Below, one piece after another: positions 33,893-44,289 of a stretch of DNA of 64,000 nucleotides (its first letter is position 1; each line of letters begins with the position of its first letter). The position numbers and the translations under genes were made by a program. Where the stretch lies: assembly GCA_037176845.1 (NCBI GenBank), contig JAYKXP010000035.1, forward strand, positions 62,001-126,000, written 5' to 3'. Source of the stretch: Paramarasmius palmivorus (Eukaryota > Basidiomycota > Agaricomycetes > Agaricales > Marasmiaceae). The notes beneath the pieces are model-generated. The model saw only the letters and a program-made list of their open reading frames with translations. It searched no databases and was not told the origin of the DNA.

Positions 33893-35261
33893 GGGGGGGG
33901 TGGTGGAGGGGGGGGGGGGGGGGGGTTAAAAAAATAATAAGATAAAAATAAAAAAATTTTAAAATAAAATTATTATTTTGGGTTTGGGGGGGGGGGGGGG
34001 GGGGGGGGTTTTTTTGATTTTTGTGTTTTTGTGTGGGGGAAATGATTTTGATGTTTATGGAGGGTGATTGTGTGTGTTTATGTAGATATTATAAAGGGGG
34101 AGTGGTTAGAATTAGGGGATGGTAGTTGAAAGGTGAGAGGAGATAATGAGTGGATTGGATATTAATTTAGGGGGGGGAATTTGTTTGTAGGGGAAGTAGT
34201 ATTAATGGGTGATTGTATGGTAGAGGGATGGGAATATGAATAGAAGGGTGGAATTTTTTGTGATGTAGTGATGGGGGGGGTTTTATTAAAAAGATAATGA
34301 ATGGAGAGTGGGAAGAGTTTTTAATGATTGGGTTTTATGGGGGGAGTGGGGTGGAGGAGAGGGAAATTAAATAGGAAGAGTATGTGAGATATGTGGTGAA
34401 AATTGATTGAAGTAATAATTTTAAAGGGACTAGGTTGATGATTGTGTGGTGAGTTAAGGGATTTTAGAAGGTAGGGATTTGGAAAAGGAATGTTTGGGTG
34501 TATGGGGGGTTAAGAGGATTATGGTGGGGTGGGTGGTAAGGGGTAGTTAGGGTTAGGGGGGGTGAGGTGGGATGTTATGAGGGGGGGAAGGTGTGGTTGG
34601 AGTTTTTTAGGGGTGGGGGGGGTTAGTAGATTGGAAGGGGGGTGTGTGTATGGGTTTTTTGGGGGTTTATTTATGGTTTGTGTTTTTTTTTAGGGTGGGT
34701 AAATTATAGGGTGTTTATTAGTGGGTTTATTATTGTTTGTTTTAAGTTGAGGAGGATTGGGATTATGTAGGAATTAGGGGGGGGGGAGTATGGGGGGAGG
34801 AGGATATAAAATAAGGTATTTTATGGGTATGAGAGGAATGTGGAAATTGGTGTGGGTAGGGGGTATTATGATAGTGGTGAAGGATAGTAGGTGGGGTTGG
34901 GGGGGGGGATAATGAGGAGTGAAAAAAAGGGGGGAAAAAATGGGTGGGGGGGGGGAAAAAAGAAGGATAAGGTAATATGGAGGGTGATTGAGTGGGTATG
35001 GAATAGGAGGGAAAAGAAAAATTGAATTGTATTTGATAGAGGAGTGAAAGATAAATTGAAGGGGAATTAAAGAGAGGAGGGTATGAGGAGGAATATGGTG
35101 GGATTAGTAATGGAGGGTAATTGGTGTTGTTAATTATTGTATGATATGGATATGAAATGGGAATTGAAGAGGGTGTATAGGAAAGGTATAGAGGAATAAT
35201 AAAGATTGTGTAATTAGTAGATATTGGATTTGGAGTAATTAGAAAGGTGAGAAGAGAGGTT
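33834..35261. other. 1.43-kb block almost devoid of cytosine on the + strand
   Basis: Between the C at 33833 and the C at 35262 there is a single C (34430). The block has long G homopolymers (two near 33,863-33,925, one near 33,985-34,008) and is otherwise composed of G, A and T. The transition to normal sequence on both sides is abrupt. By eye G makes up roughly 35-50 percent, about what G plus C would be in normal sequence. That suggests C and G have been merged into G rather than C converted to T. The 3' end of the neighbouring minus-strand gene runs into it and becomes an artificial G-free open frame. A base-calling or assembly artefact is the leading explanation. Confidence 0.85.
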
Positions 35262-37358
35262 CCATCTTCTGATCCCTCGGAGCCGCCGTCTTCCTCTTCA
35301 TTACCGACCGCGTTGTTGTCGTTAGCCGCCTTCATCGCCTTGGTAACGCCTGGCCACGGTGTGCCAAAGAGTTCCTTGTCATTGTCAAAGCGGCGTCCAG
35401 TGGACTTCTCTGTCAGTGTGTGGAACCGGCACTTTGCAAAACCTTTCTGAGATGTAAGGGCTGCGAGCGCGATTTGCCAGGACGATGTAGCGGCTTCAGG
35501 AATGGTGGAGGAGTGCTTGAGCACGTAACTTGTGAGGCCTTGCGAGACCTTGGGAATACTAGACGGACCCGCAGTAGCCTTGCACCGTCGAATCCAGTTT
35601 TTGGCCCATTCTGTGAAACTGTGAGTTTGGACACGATGCTGAGATTGCCAATAACAACTTACTAATGGTGCGGGGTGGGACTTCACTCAATGATGGATCG
35701 TGCGCACCATTAGACTCCCCCTCGGCATTGTCTTCGTCCTCAGAAGTCGCTGGAGGGTACGATTGTGAGTGGGCATAGCAACAAAGAATAGCGAAGACCA
35801 CACACCTTTTGCTTTGCCTTTAGCTTTAGATTTACCTTTACCCTTTTTCTTCCCGTTCGCCGGGGCAGCCTGATTAGCGTGCGCATTCCCATCATGGTGA
35901 GGAGTTGCTGAAGAGGTACGTGTAAGATTGATAGTTTTGGTAAGGGAGTAGACGTACCTTTGGTCTTCTTCTTGCCTGATTTTCCCGGGGCTGGTGCGGG
36001 TCCAGTTTCCTTGTCGACAATGCTAGCTTCAGAGGGCACCTCCGCTTCTAAAGGTTGGAAGCTAGGTCAGTAATTAAAGGAAGTAAAAAAGTGCGACATC
36101 AAACCTTTCTCGACGGTCTTGGATGATTCATCTGGGATCGAGGCTTCACCTTTAGCCTTCTTTTGCGGCCTTGTTTCAGGCTGTGTGTCGGAGCCTGTAC
36201 GTTTACGGGTGGGGCCAGTATTTGATGAGTTATCGAGTGCCGCTGGAATTGGATCGTCGACTTGGCGAGAAAAAAAATTAGGTAAGTCAATAAAGCATAG
36301 CATGAATTGCCACACCGTTTGTCTTGTTGACAGTGTTTTGAAGTCCATTGCCGTCTGGAAGTTCCTTGCCGTCTTGAAGTCCATCACTGTCTTTGGAACT
36401 GGATGGCTTCTCTGCTGGCATCGGGGGAGCTTCGGTACTTTTGTCGGAGCCTGAAACAGGATTAGTATGGCAAAGTGAATACAAACAACGCGACTTACTA
36501 TTGTCTTCAGCTGTAGCAGCGGGCGTGGCGACTGAATTGTCTGCAGAAATTTTAATCGTAGAGAAAAACACCCAGTAGAACAAATCTCGTACTGTCGTTG
36601 GAGGCTGTAGCTTCAGGAGCACCACAGGAACTGGCGCCAGCGTCGCTCGTGACACCATCAGTCAAAGTCGGTGTCACAGACGTCTCAAGATCTAATGACA
36701 AGACATAAACGTTAGTACTTGACCAACGGAAAGAGACCTATACCTCACCTGCCGTCTTGGATGGACCCCCTGATGGTATGTCGTCCGGGAGGTCTGACAA
36801 TTCAGATAAGACGGGGCTGGATGGAACAGCGATTTCATTACTATGATTGGGGGCCGCCCGCTTCAGAGCACGATCTAGAGGTTTTGAAAAAATTAATACG
36901 AGCAGCAGGACATACTTGAGGGCTTACTCCGGGCGGTTGTATACACGCCAACCAGCTTCTTGGCCTGGCTCATTTTGCGACCAGACTTCCCGGCCAAACT
37001 TTTTTTGGCCTTCCAGTCCTCGGTGGCCTCGTCGTAACGGCGCTGGGTGTCGTCAGTTCTCCTGAAGTCCAGTTCATGTTTGGCACGACCACGCAAACGA
37101 TCAGCTTCGCCCGTTGCTGCAACGTCAGCCTCCCACTGTGTCTTGATAGCTTCAAACGAGGCTTGGGCATTGGCCAGTGCTAAATATCCTGTCAGCAATG
37201 GCTCAACTATTGAAAAGGAATGTCTGACCTGCAGAGGCTTGTGCCACCGTCATGGCTGTAGCGGGCGCTATGTTCGCTGGAATAGAATGTAACATATTAG
37301 TGTCGGGAGGAAGGTGAACGCCATGAAAAATCTTACTTTTTTTCTTCTGACCGGCCAT
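35262..37358 (-). CDS. Transposon-borne hypothetical protein, 3' end lost in the C-poor block
   Basis: Starts at ATG 37358 (MAGQKKKSKIFHGVHLPPD), followed by many small exons. The product is a coiled N-terminal part (ALANAQASFEAIKTQWEADV, RTDDTQRRYDEATEDWKAKK) and a long low-complexity middle rich in Ser, Pro, Lys and acidic residues (KKTKG, KGKGKSKAKGKAKG, NAEGESNGAHDPSLSE). A better-folded segment follows: EWAKNWIRRCKATAGPSSIP, VSQGLTSYVLKHSS, then KSTGRRFDNDKELFGTPWPG. The reading then enters the cytosine-depleted block. I do not recognise the family. Its position beside KDZ genes suggests a transposon-encoded accessory or nuclear DNA-binding protein, but that is context only. Confidence 0.55.
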
Positions 37359-38212
37359 TGTGAGATTGGAGAGGAGAGACGTCTGAGAGTCGAGTTGGTT
37401 GGTGGTGGTTAAGAAGAAAGTGGCGATAAACCCTGAGAAAATGGGCAACAAAAAATACAAGAATAGTAAATGTTCCCAGTGCGCTATCCGGAAGGATAGG
37501 GTAAGTCGGAATGACATCGTGGAACAAGGTGACCATTAGGGGATGTACGGAAAGGGAGATCTGCCAAGGTTTGCGAGAGTTTTCTCCTTTGGTGCTGGAG
37601 GACGGGTAGATAGTTGTTCATCCACCAGGCATTGCAAATGCAATGCCTGGTGGTCAAAACGAACCAGGGACAGTGGAAAGAAAGCACGCGGCACAGCGAC
37701 GCGTGTTCTGACCAAGCAAGCTCAGCCAAACAGTTGACATCACCCGGCGCTTGCTCGAGCTGCTCCAAATATCGTTAAGATACATGTTATATTTTCTGGC
37801 AGTCATCAAGTACAATAGCTCGAAATTTACTTTGCTAGTTCTTGAATATAATCTACATCTCAATCAAACCCAGGTCACAGTCCTTTTGTCTCGGTAGCCG
37901 ATGTAATATCTATGAAAGAGGTGGTTTAGCCGCCCGCCAGGCGCTCATGTTCGACTATTTGAACGTTCATATATCCAAGGACCTCTACTGTGATGGGTTG
38001 TGGGTTGGAGAGACCAATGTTTAAGTGTAATAGAATGCTATGTCCAAAAATCTAAGCAATTGAAAGAGGTAAGAAAATGTGGTGCAGACGTACCTTGTAA
38101 GTGGTAAGAAACCCCACCTCGGTGATGCCTCAGACGGATACAGCGCGTAACCCTCACAGAGCTACATTGCTGACTATCTCTTGTTCTCACCTCTATTGGC
38201 CTTGCCTCATCA
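37359..38212. other. Divergent intergenic region of the transposon, with a palindrome
   Basis: Lies between the start codons of two divergent genes, so promoters for both are expected. Several overlapping short ORFs are unconvincing. The strongest feature is a near-perfect palindrome listed separately. Confidence 0.4.
37622..37653. repeat. Perfect 15-bp inverted repeat with a 2-base centre
   Basis: Arms CCACCAGGCATTGCA and TGCAATGCCTGGTGG are exact reverse complements separated by AA. It could be a regulatory or transposase binding site or a cruciform, in the divergent promoter region inside the element. Confidence 0.85.
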
Positions 38213-39050
38213 ATGCCTCGACGCAAGACCCGGTCTAAGGGGGACATTCAAGCTGCTAACCGCCTCAAAGCCTCCAATTATTATTACCGGTAAGTGAAAT
38301 ACATACGATTTCGTCTGAAGCTGTTCTCAATGAACTACAGGCACCGCGAAACCATTCTGGCGAGACACCGAGCTCACAGAGAACAAGCTAAGCGCGAAGA
38401 AGAGATTACTAGGAATGTGTTCAGCTTAATTCGCACCTCATTCCCCACCTTACCAGCACACAGATTCAAGATAACAAAAGAGGAAACTCAGATGCGTTTC
38501 CAGCGAGATCAAGCAGGAATAGGCAAGGATGCCACTACCTTCTTGTGCGTCGAGGAAAGTCTATGTATAGATCTGATGCGGACATTAATTTGTGAACCCA
38601 AGGGACCCACTTGGTTGCTTGCGTCGATTGAAAAAGAAGATATCCTCAGAAACCGGCGGCTCAGTCAGCACGTACATCAACAATGCCTTCCTTCTGACAA
38701 TGCAAGTTCGAACCTCTGGCTCCCAATCAGCCTCCACACCTCTTTCTAGAGCATACGACATGTTCATGCAAATTCTTTCCCAAATTAACCGCCTTGATGA
38801 CCTTGTTCTCAATGATCATGGTGCTGGCAAAGAATATCAACGAGTTCAGGCTTTTCGTGAGCAAGTTCGGTGGATAATTCGCTGCCTTGACGACATCGAC
38901 ATGTACATGTTGGATCCCGATGCTGATCCACAAAAGGCCTACAACCAAGGGAAGCTGGCTTTCCAAGATCCAGGGAACCAGGAGTTCATTGATGGTTTGA
39001 CGGGGGCACCGAAGGTAGAATACATGACGAGTATTGGTCGTTCTGTATGA
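38213..39050 (+). CDS. Transposon-borne helical protein with basic N-terminus
   Basis: The first exon 38213-38289 encodes MPRRKTRSKGDIQAANRLKA, SNYYYR. After an intron ending at 38340 it continues HRETILARHRAHREQAKREE with further charged helices. A later exon in another frame (from about 38,592) reads NPRDPLGCLRRLKKKISSET, GGSVSTYINNAFLLTMQVRT, SRAYDMFMQILSQINRLDDL and YQRVQAFREQVRWIIRCLDD to the stop at 39050. The connecting intron between 38,520 and 38,600 is not resolved. The basic YYRxxRExIxxRxRxxRxxAK start resembles short basic helices that I associate with KDZ neighbourhoods and that recur in the next gene. Function unknown; nuclear DNA binding is a guess. Confidence 0.55.
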
Positions 39051-39142
39051 TGAGACAATGAATGTACAACGTCGTGTTTGGCTGTGACTTATGTGACAAC
39101 ATTGTGACACATAATATTTTCACCCTTCTTTGATCCACTTCC

Positions 39143-39650
39143 ATGGTGCTGAGCGATGAGGAAAAGAGACAGGCTAATAAGGTGGCCTGTGCTAAATATC
39201 GTGAGCGGTACGTCCAATATGATACCTACAAATATGAGCTATAATTACTAAAGATTGCAGACACGCTCAACAAATACGGATTCGGTCTCGGGAACGGATG
39301 CGGCGATACCGCATGAAGGGCAAGGTCTTGCGGTATGTGGGCTTTAGTTAGTTGGGCGGCTCTTGGGCAGAACAGACTTTAGAAGCAACGGAGGGGAGCA
39401 GAAATGTCCACCGCGACACCGGAGGTTGAAAGACAGGTGCGTTCTGCCAGCGCTGAGGGTGAACCGGTCACTGATAATTCCTAGCAGTTCAAACAATGGA
39501 TCCTCCCCTTCGCCGACATCTTCTCCCGCCTCATGTTCTCGAACTCCTCCGGTCCTGACATTTCGCCACTGGAACGATCCACCTCGTTATATTTCACCTC
39601 ATCATTATCCTTATATGTATCAAACACATCACACTCAGGCTGGCTAATGT
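39143..39650 (+). CDS. Small basic protein of the transposon
   Basis: Starts at ATG 39143 (MVLSDEEKRQANKVACAKYR). An intron of about 53 bases, then HAQQIRIRSRERMRRYRMKG, a second short intron, and a Pro/Ser-rich C-terminal part (GSSPSPTSSPASCSRTPP, HWNDPPRYISPHHYPY) ending near 39,647. The second and third exon frames have more than one possible junction, so the C-terminus is tentative. The arginine-rich helix parallels the N-terminus of the gene to its left, suggesting that the two arose from one basic module. Confidence 0.45.
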
Positions 39651-39696
39651 CAGTAATACTTGTTCATATACGTTGTACCATTATGTTATCACAATG

Positions 39697-40968
39697 CTAT
39701 GTCACTGCTATCGTCGATGCAATATTGATACCTGCCGCTTCCAAAGCCGTGCGATACTCCTCTGCCTTCTTCAGTGCGGCCTCCTCAGCTTCCTTGGCAC
39801 GGGTTAGTTCATCCCGGGCTGTCTCAAGATCGGCAGCAATCTGAGAGACATCACGGCGACGAGCCGCTTGCAAACTGGAGTACATCCGTTTGGATGCTTG
39901 GTGCACAGTGTCCATCAGCTCTCCGCCCTCGCTCCGAAGTCGTTCCGAGGTATAATGTATAAAAGGATGCTGAGAGGTAGGTAGCTGTGCATTGAAGTAT
40001 AGCCAACATCCGGTCTCAGTCGCAAGGTCCTCGAGCTGTAGACGCGTCATGAGCTTGGCGGAAGGAATACGGATGGGATAAAGTTGCCACCTTGGTCATG
40101 AGCGACCGCGTCCGGTCGTAAAAGCGTTTTGGGACATTGAGCGTGCGGATCTTGCCCGGGTTGATAGCCTGCCGAGTTCGGAAACATGCTGTGATACTCG
40201 TAAATCAACAGCTTTCTACCACAGGGAGGTCACTTACATAAGTGCCTAGTTCCGCGATATACTCCAGTTACATGGCCAAAGATAGGCTTCTTCTTGGATG
40301 CACGTTCCCGCCGACTAGGGGTACTGGAAACACTGGAGGGTGTGACTGAAGATGATGCCAAACTATGACCAGGGGAATCGTGTCCGTCCAATAGGTTCAT
40401 GGATCCTACAGAAGCTGAACGCTGACGCCGAGGTGTCTGGAAGGGCGAGCTCTGGGGAGACGGAAGGAAGAGGGGCTGTGGCGGTGCAAGAATGGCGGGG
40501 TCAATAGGAATGTTGCTCTGTCGCAGGAGATGAATACAAAGGCTAAATGAATGGGGGTTACACATACGATGCCATTTGCAGCCGCTGAAGCCTGGCTCAA
40601 TGATTCTTCAGGTAGAGGAGCTCCCGGTGTATCAAAAGATGAAGTATTTTCACTGCCAATAGCCTGAGGTCCCGAGTCATTTGACGACGTAGGTTCACAT
40701 GGTTGGCTCGACGCGTCGATCGCACCAGAACTGGTCTACTAGCGTGGTTAGCTGCCGGATCTAGAGTAAAATAACCCAAAACTCACCAAAGATGTGTTTT
40801 GAGAGTCCCTTTTCTTCTGCGGGCAAAGTCAGTAAAAGAAAATGATCAAGTAGGTACACTTACACCGCGCTGTCTGCCACGGCTGTAGCTTGGACATTCC
40901 TTCATCAAATGAACTTGAGGGAGGCATTTACGACACATGCGCTGCTTCTTGGTGGTCTCTGAAGTCAT
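39697..40968 (-). CDS. Zinc-knuckle and coiled-coil protein divergent from the transposase
   Basis: Starts at ATG 40968 (MTSETTKKQRMCRKCLPQVH). Residues 12-25 form a CX2CX4HX4C zinc knuckle (CRKCLPQVHLMKEC). Several exons follow with a Ser/Pro-rich middle (PPQPLFLPSPQSSPFQTPRR, SLASSSVTPSSVSSTPSRRE). The C-terminal exon (39697 to about 40,050) forms a long coiled coil: RLRSEGGELMDTVHQASKRM, ADLETARDELTRAKEAEEAA, LKKAEEYRTALEAAG. The zinc knuckle suggests nucleic-acid binding and the coil suggests oligomerisation. Only 77 bases separate its start from that of the transposase, so both are probably expressed together from a shared promoter and may act together. Confidence 0.65.
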
Positions 40969-41045
40969 GGTGATATAGACAGAGGACGCAAGAGTGCGTT
41001 GTCGCGCCTTATGAAGCGCGCTGGAGATGATTAGTCAGCAAATCA

Positions 41046-44000
41046 ATGGCAAACTGGGACGACGACAACGAACCCTTTATTCTAGAGCCTCTGCCTGAGA
41101 TAACTCAGGCTCCTGAGGCATATCCTGGTCACCTCAACCACTTCATTCCAAGTCCTGTGCGTTCGTATAATGCAAATCGCAATAAGCGCCGAGCCCAACG
41201 TAAAGGAGAGAATGGTTCCAAGCGCCGGAAGAACACGGAAAATGTCAGCAACACAGGCTCCAGTGGCGAGATATCAGCAATGGGTGATACACTACCGACA
41301 ATTGACGAATGCGAAGCACCAATGGCCTATGCAAATCCAGTCATCGACGAGAATCCCTTTGCGCCTGAACCGCTCGCAGAGGATGTGGATAAAGACGATG
41401 CATATCAGGAATTCATATGTCTTGTTGAGGACCAGTGCATCTCTTTTGTTCATGTAGCAACTCGCGTGTATGTGGTTGAAGGCTTTGATGAAAGAAAAAA
41501 GGAGGGGACGGTATGTCATTTCCCATCATGGCGACTATGGAGTGGGTGACTAACCTCGTAAGCATCCCAGGGCATTTTCTATCATTTCGAGGCTAGAAAG
41601 AGAGGGAATAGTCTGGACCTCGTTTGTCAGTGTCCTGCAGGAAAGGATATTTGTGTACACCGTCGGTTTTATGAAGAGTTTAGGGAAGCACGCTTCGCTG
41701 CGCAGGAGGCACATCTGGATCTTGGTGAGCCATACAAGCCAGGAGATCAGAGATCACACGCAAACTTACAATCTAAAGATGGCGATGTGGTGTGCTTTGC
41801 ACGTATCCAGATCGATACAGAGAAGGATGTTTGGATAAGCCGATTCTCTGTGGCAGGCGGTACGGCATCCAACACCGGGCGTAGTCGTGCTATCGTCACC
41901 TTTGAAGGGATAGCGTCAGGTGCAGGGAAATGGCAGTGCTCCAAGGACCGAGACTTACATGGAGCAGAATGTGCCCATATGACGCGGGCAAAGAAACTCC
42001 TGGACCTCATTACAGGTAATGCAGGGTCGGAGGTGGGAGGGGACAACACTGGTGACAAGATGTATATGGGTGAGTGGTGTTGGATTTTGTTGACGATAGA
42101 CGTCTAATACCAGTCTAGTCGACGGCATGAACGCAGGGGGGAATTCTGAGAGATCAGTCTCTTACCTTCCAATTATGCCTCCTCCATGGGCACTTCTACC
42201 CGAAGATGAAATACTATATCCATACCCTTCACCAAATGCCGATTTGCCGGAGTTGCTTGCACTTGATGAACGGTCTCGAAGCTTTTGCGGCGAGCATTTC
42301 TTTAGTCCGCAGGGACCGAAGTTGCAGAAGGACTGCACCGTGTATACGCTTACCCATAGCATGCTTCGGAAGGTGGAGTTACAATGGTGTCCTAGCTGTC
42401 CACGGCGACGCCAGTGCTTCATAGGACCTGAACCACGCGACCTAGGACTGTTTAACTACAACAATTCAGTCATCTTCAACCACGAGCTGATGAACGAACT
42501 CACAAGCCGATATACCAGTAGCGAAACACCTTTCACAGCTTTTGTTCAGGCTGTAGATCGCTTGTATACCTCCCGAGGATGTCGTTTTGTGGGCGAGGAC
42601 CTATTCCGATCCGCATGGTTCGCATTTGCAACCAACCAGGAACTGAAGAATGACATGTCATGCTTGGAGTGTGGAGTACATCCAAAGACAGTCATCTGGG
42701 ACGGAGTGACCATTTCCTTTGCGAAGCGACACCTCAAAGACACTCTCCAGCCTCCCACGTGCATTACAGAGAATGCACCAAGGCGAAAACGAACTCGGGT
42801 GCACAAGCAACAATGGCTACCTCACGGCAACGATAAGACAACACCAGTACGAAAGCTTCTCGTGAATTGGCTGCGGAAATGGGGGGATAAAAAGGCTTCT
42901 GAAAGTATGCCCAAGACGCCAAACGTGGATGTGGAGGCGTCTTCTGAGGAAGAAGACATCGATCTGTCGGCAAAAGACAGCACCATATCTGAGACGACAA
43001 GGCGTGAGGGGGAGTTGCAGGAGGTACAGAGGCGCTTGGTGGAGACAGGGGCCGCACCGGTTCGGGAGCTCCTCGCCGAGGTGTATGGTGCAGGTGGTGA
43101 TGGCCTACACTGGAGATTGCGTAAGCGGTATAAAATGCTGTTGGAACAGGTAATGTCAAAACTTGGCAAAGAAGGAATGAATGACTGATCGAACCTTCAG
43201 ATTGGGGCGGAGGAATCTGTGTTGCAGATGGTCAACGAGAAGGGATTGAGAGCACTGAAAGCCTTTGTGGAATGTCCTGACGCTAATAGCATTTCGCTAC
43301 TGACCGATATCCCGGTTCTAATGATGATCCTGGAGTATTTGAGCCACAGCCGGAAAAGTCTGGTGTCGCTGGTGGCATTGTCGAAGTGGATGATACAGCG
43401 AGTAGAAGCCGTACTGGCTCAGCTCAAGAACGGGTACGATGTGCCATTACAGAAACTACCGATGGGGGAGGTGAAAACGGAAGACTGGCGGAAGGTGAGT
43501 TCGGATCAGAGGTTAAGGTGACACTGCTCACCAAGGTTCAATCACTATAGACAGGATGCTGTTATGGCCTTCCACAAATTCGCGATCGTCCTGCATATCC
43601 GAACATCTCTGGTGACACGGAACCTGAAAAAGATGTGAAGAGGGGCGGTCAATGCTCGAAGTATTATTCAACATACAGTGAGCGGAGACTGACCGGAGGC
43701 ATTCTATGCGCATGGTGTACCCACAGCATATGCTACGGTTTCCATTGTATACCCAAGGGAGAGGGAAGGAATGATGTTTTCTCTGCCATGGTTACTCGTT
43801 GGCCGAGAGCACCCGAAACAGTGATCTACGACTTTGCTTGTGCCTTGGGACCGTATTGTCTGACAAGGGAGCCAGAGTTCTTCTCAGAGACACTGTTTGT
43901 GGTGGACCGGTTTCATGCCAAAGGCCACACTAGATGCTCCTCTGCAGCCTTTCTCTCGACATACGGTGAAGTCAATGGTGAGGTAGACAGGATCAATTCG

Positions 44001-44144
44001 AGCGCGGCGGAGTGTGGAAACAGCGGGATGACACGCATACGCAAAGCTGTCAGTTATATGCGTCAGAATCGAGCAATTTTATACACCAAGCATTACCTCT
44101 CCATTTGGAATAGGGTGCGGATACGCAAGATGCGACGACTGTAG
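41046..44144 (+). CDS. KDZ (Kyakuja/Dileera/Zisupton) transposase, intact, 960 aa
   Basis: Five exons that keep frame exactly: 41046-41510, 41571-42069, 42119-43149, 43201-43494 and 43551-44144. Order: a basic/acidic N-terminus, then a SWIM-type zinc motif CQCPAGKDICVH in GNSLDLVCQCPAGKD, then a second SWIM-like WQCSKDRDLHGAECAH. A cysteine cluster region follows (CPSCPRRRQC, then FNYNNSVIFNHELMNELTS and VIWDGVTISFAKRHLKD), then a zinc-rich segment (CAWCTHSICYGFHC). The catalytic part shows PETVIYDFACALGPYCL, LFVVDRFHAKGHTRCS and INSSAAECGNSGMTRIRK, which gives candidate D, D and E residues. It is expected to excise and integrate the surrounding element. No stop or frameshift is visible, so it may be active. 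Superfamily assignment is by motif recognition. Confidence 0.9.
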
Positions 44145-44289
44145 GCAGAGATGTAAAGAAATGAATGAAGCTACAGAAGAAATAGGTCTCACCGGCATTA
44201 AGCAGAGCGAAACGTACGCTGGGTATGGTAGAAAACAGTTTGAGCAACGGGAATTGTTGAGTAAAGGGTGTGAGCAAACTGAAAGCGGG

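Noticed and set aside
33834..35261. RIP or cytidine-deaminase hypermutation
   Set aside because: That would raise T (or A) strongly. Here G is raised, and the edges are abrupt.
34763..35686. 307-codon minus-strand open frame through the C-poor block
   Set aside because: With no G on the minus strand, TAG and TGA cannot occur, so the frame is open by composition. Its Pro/Ser/Tyr-rich translation is an artefact.
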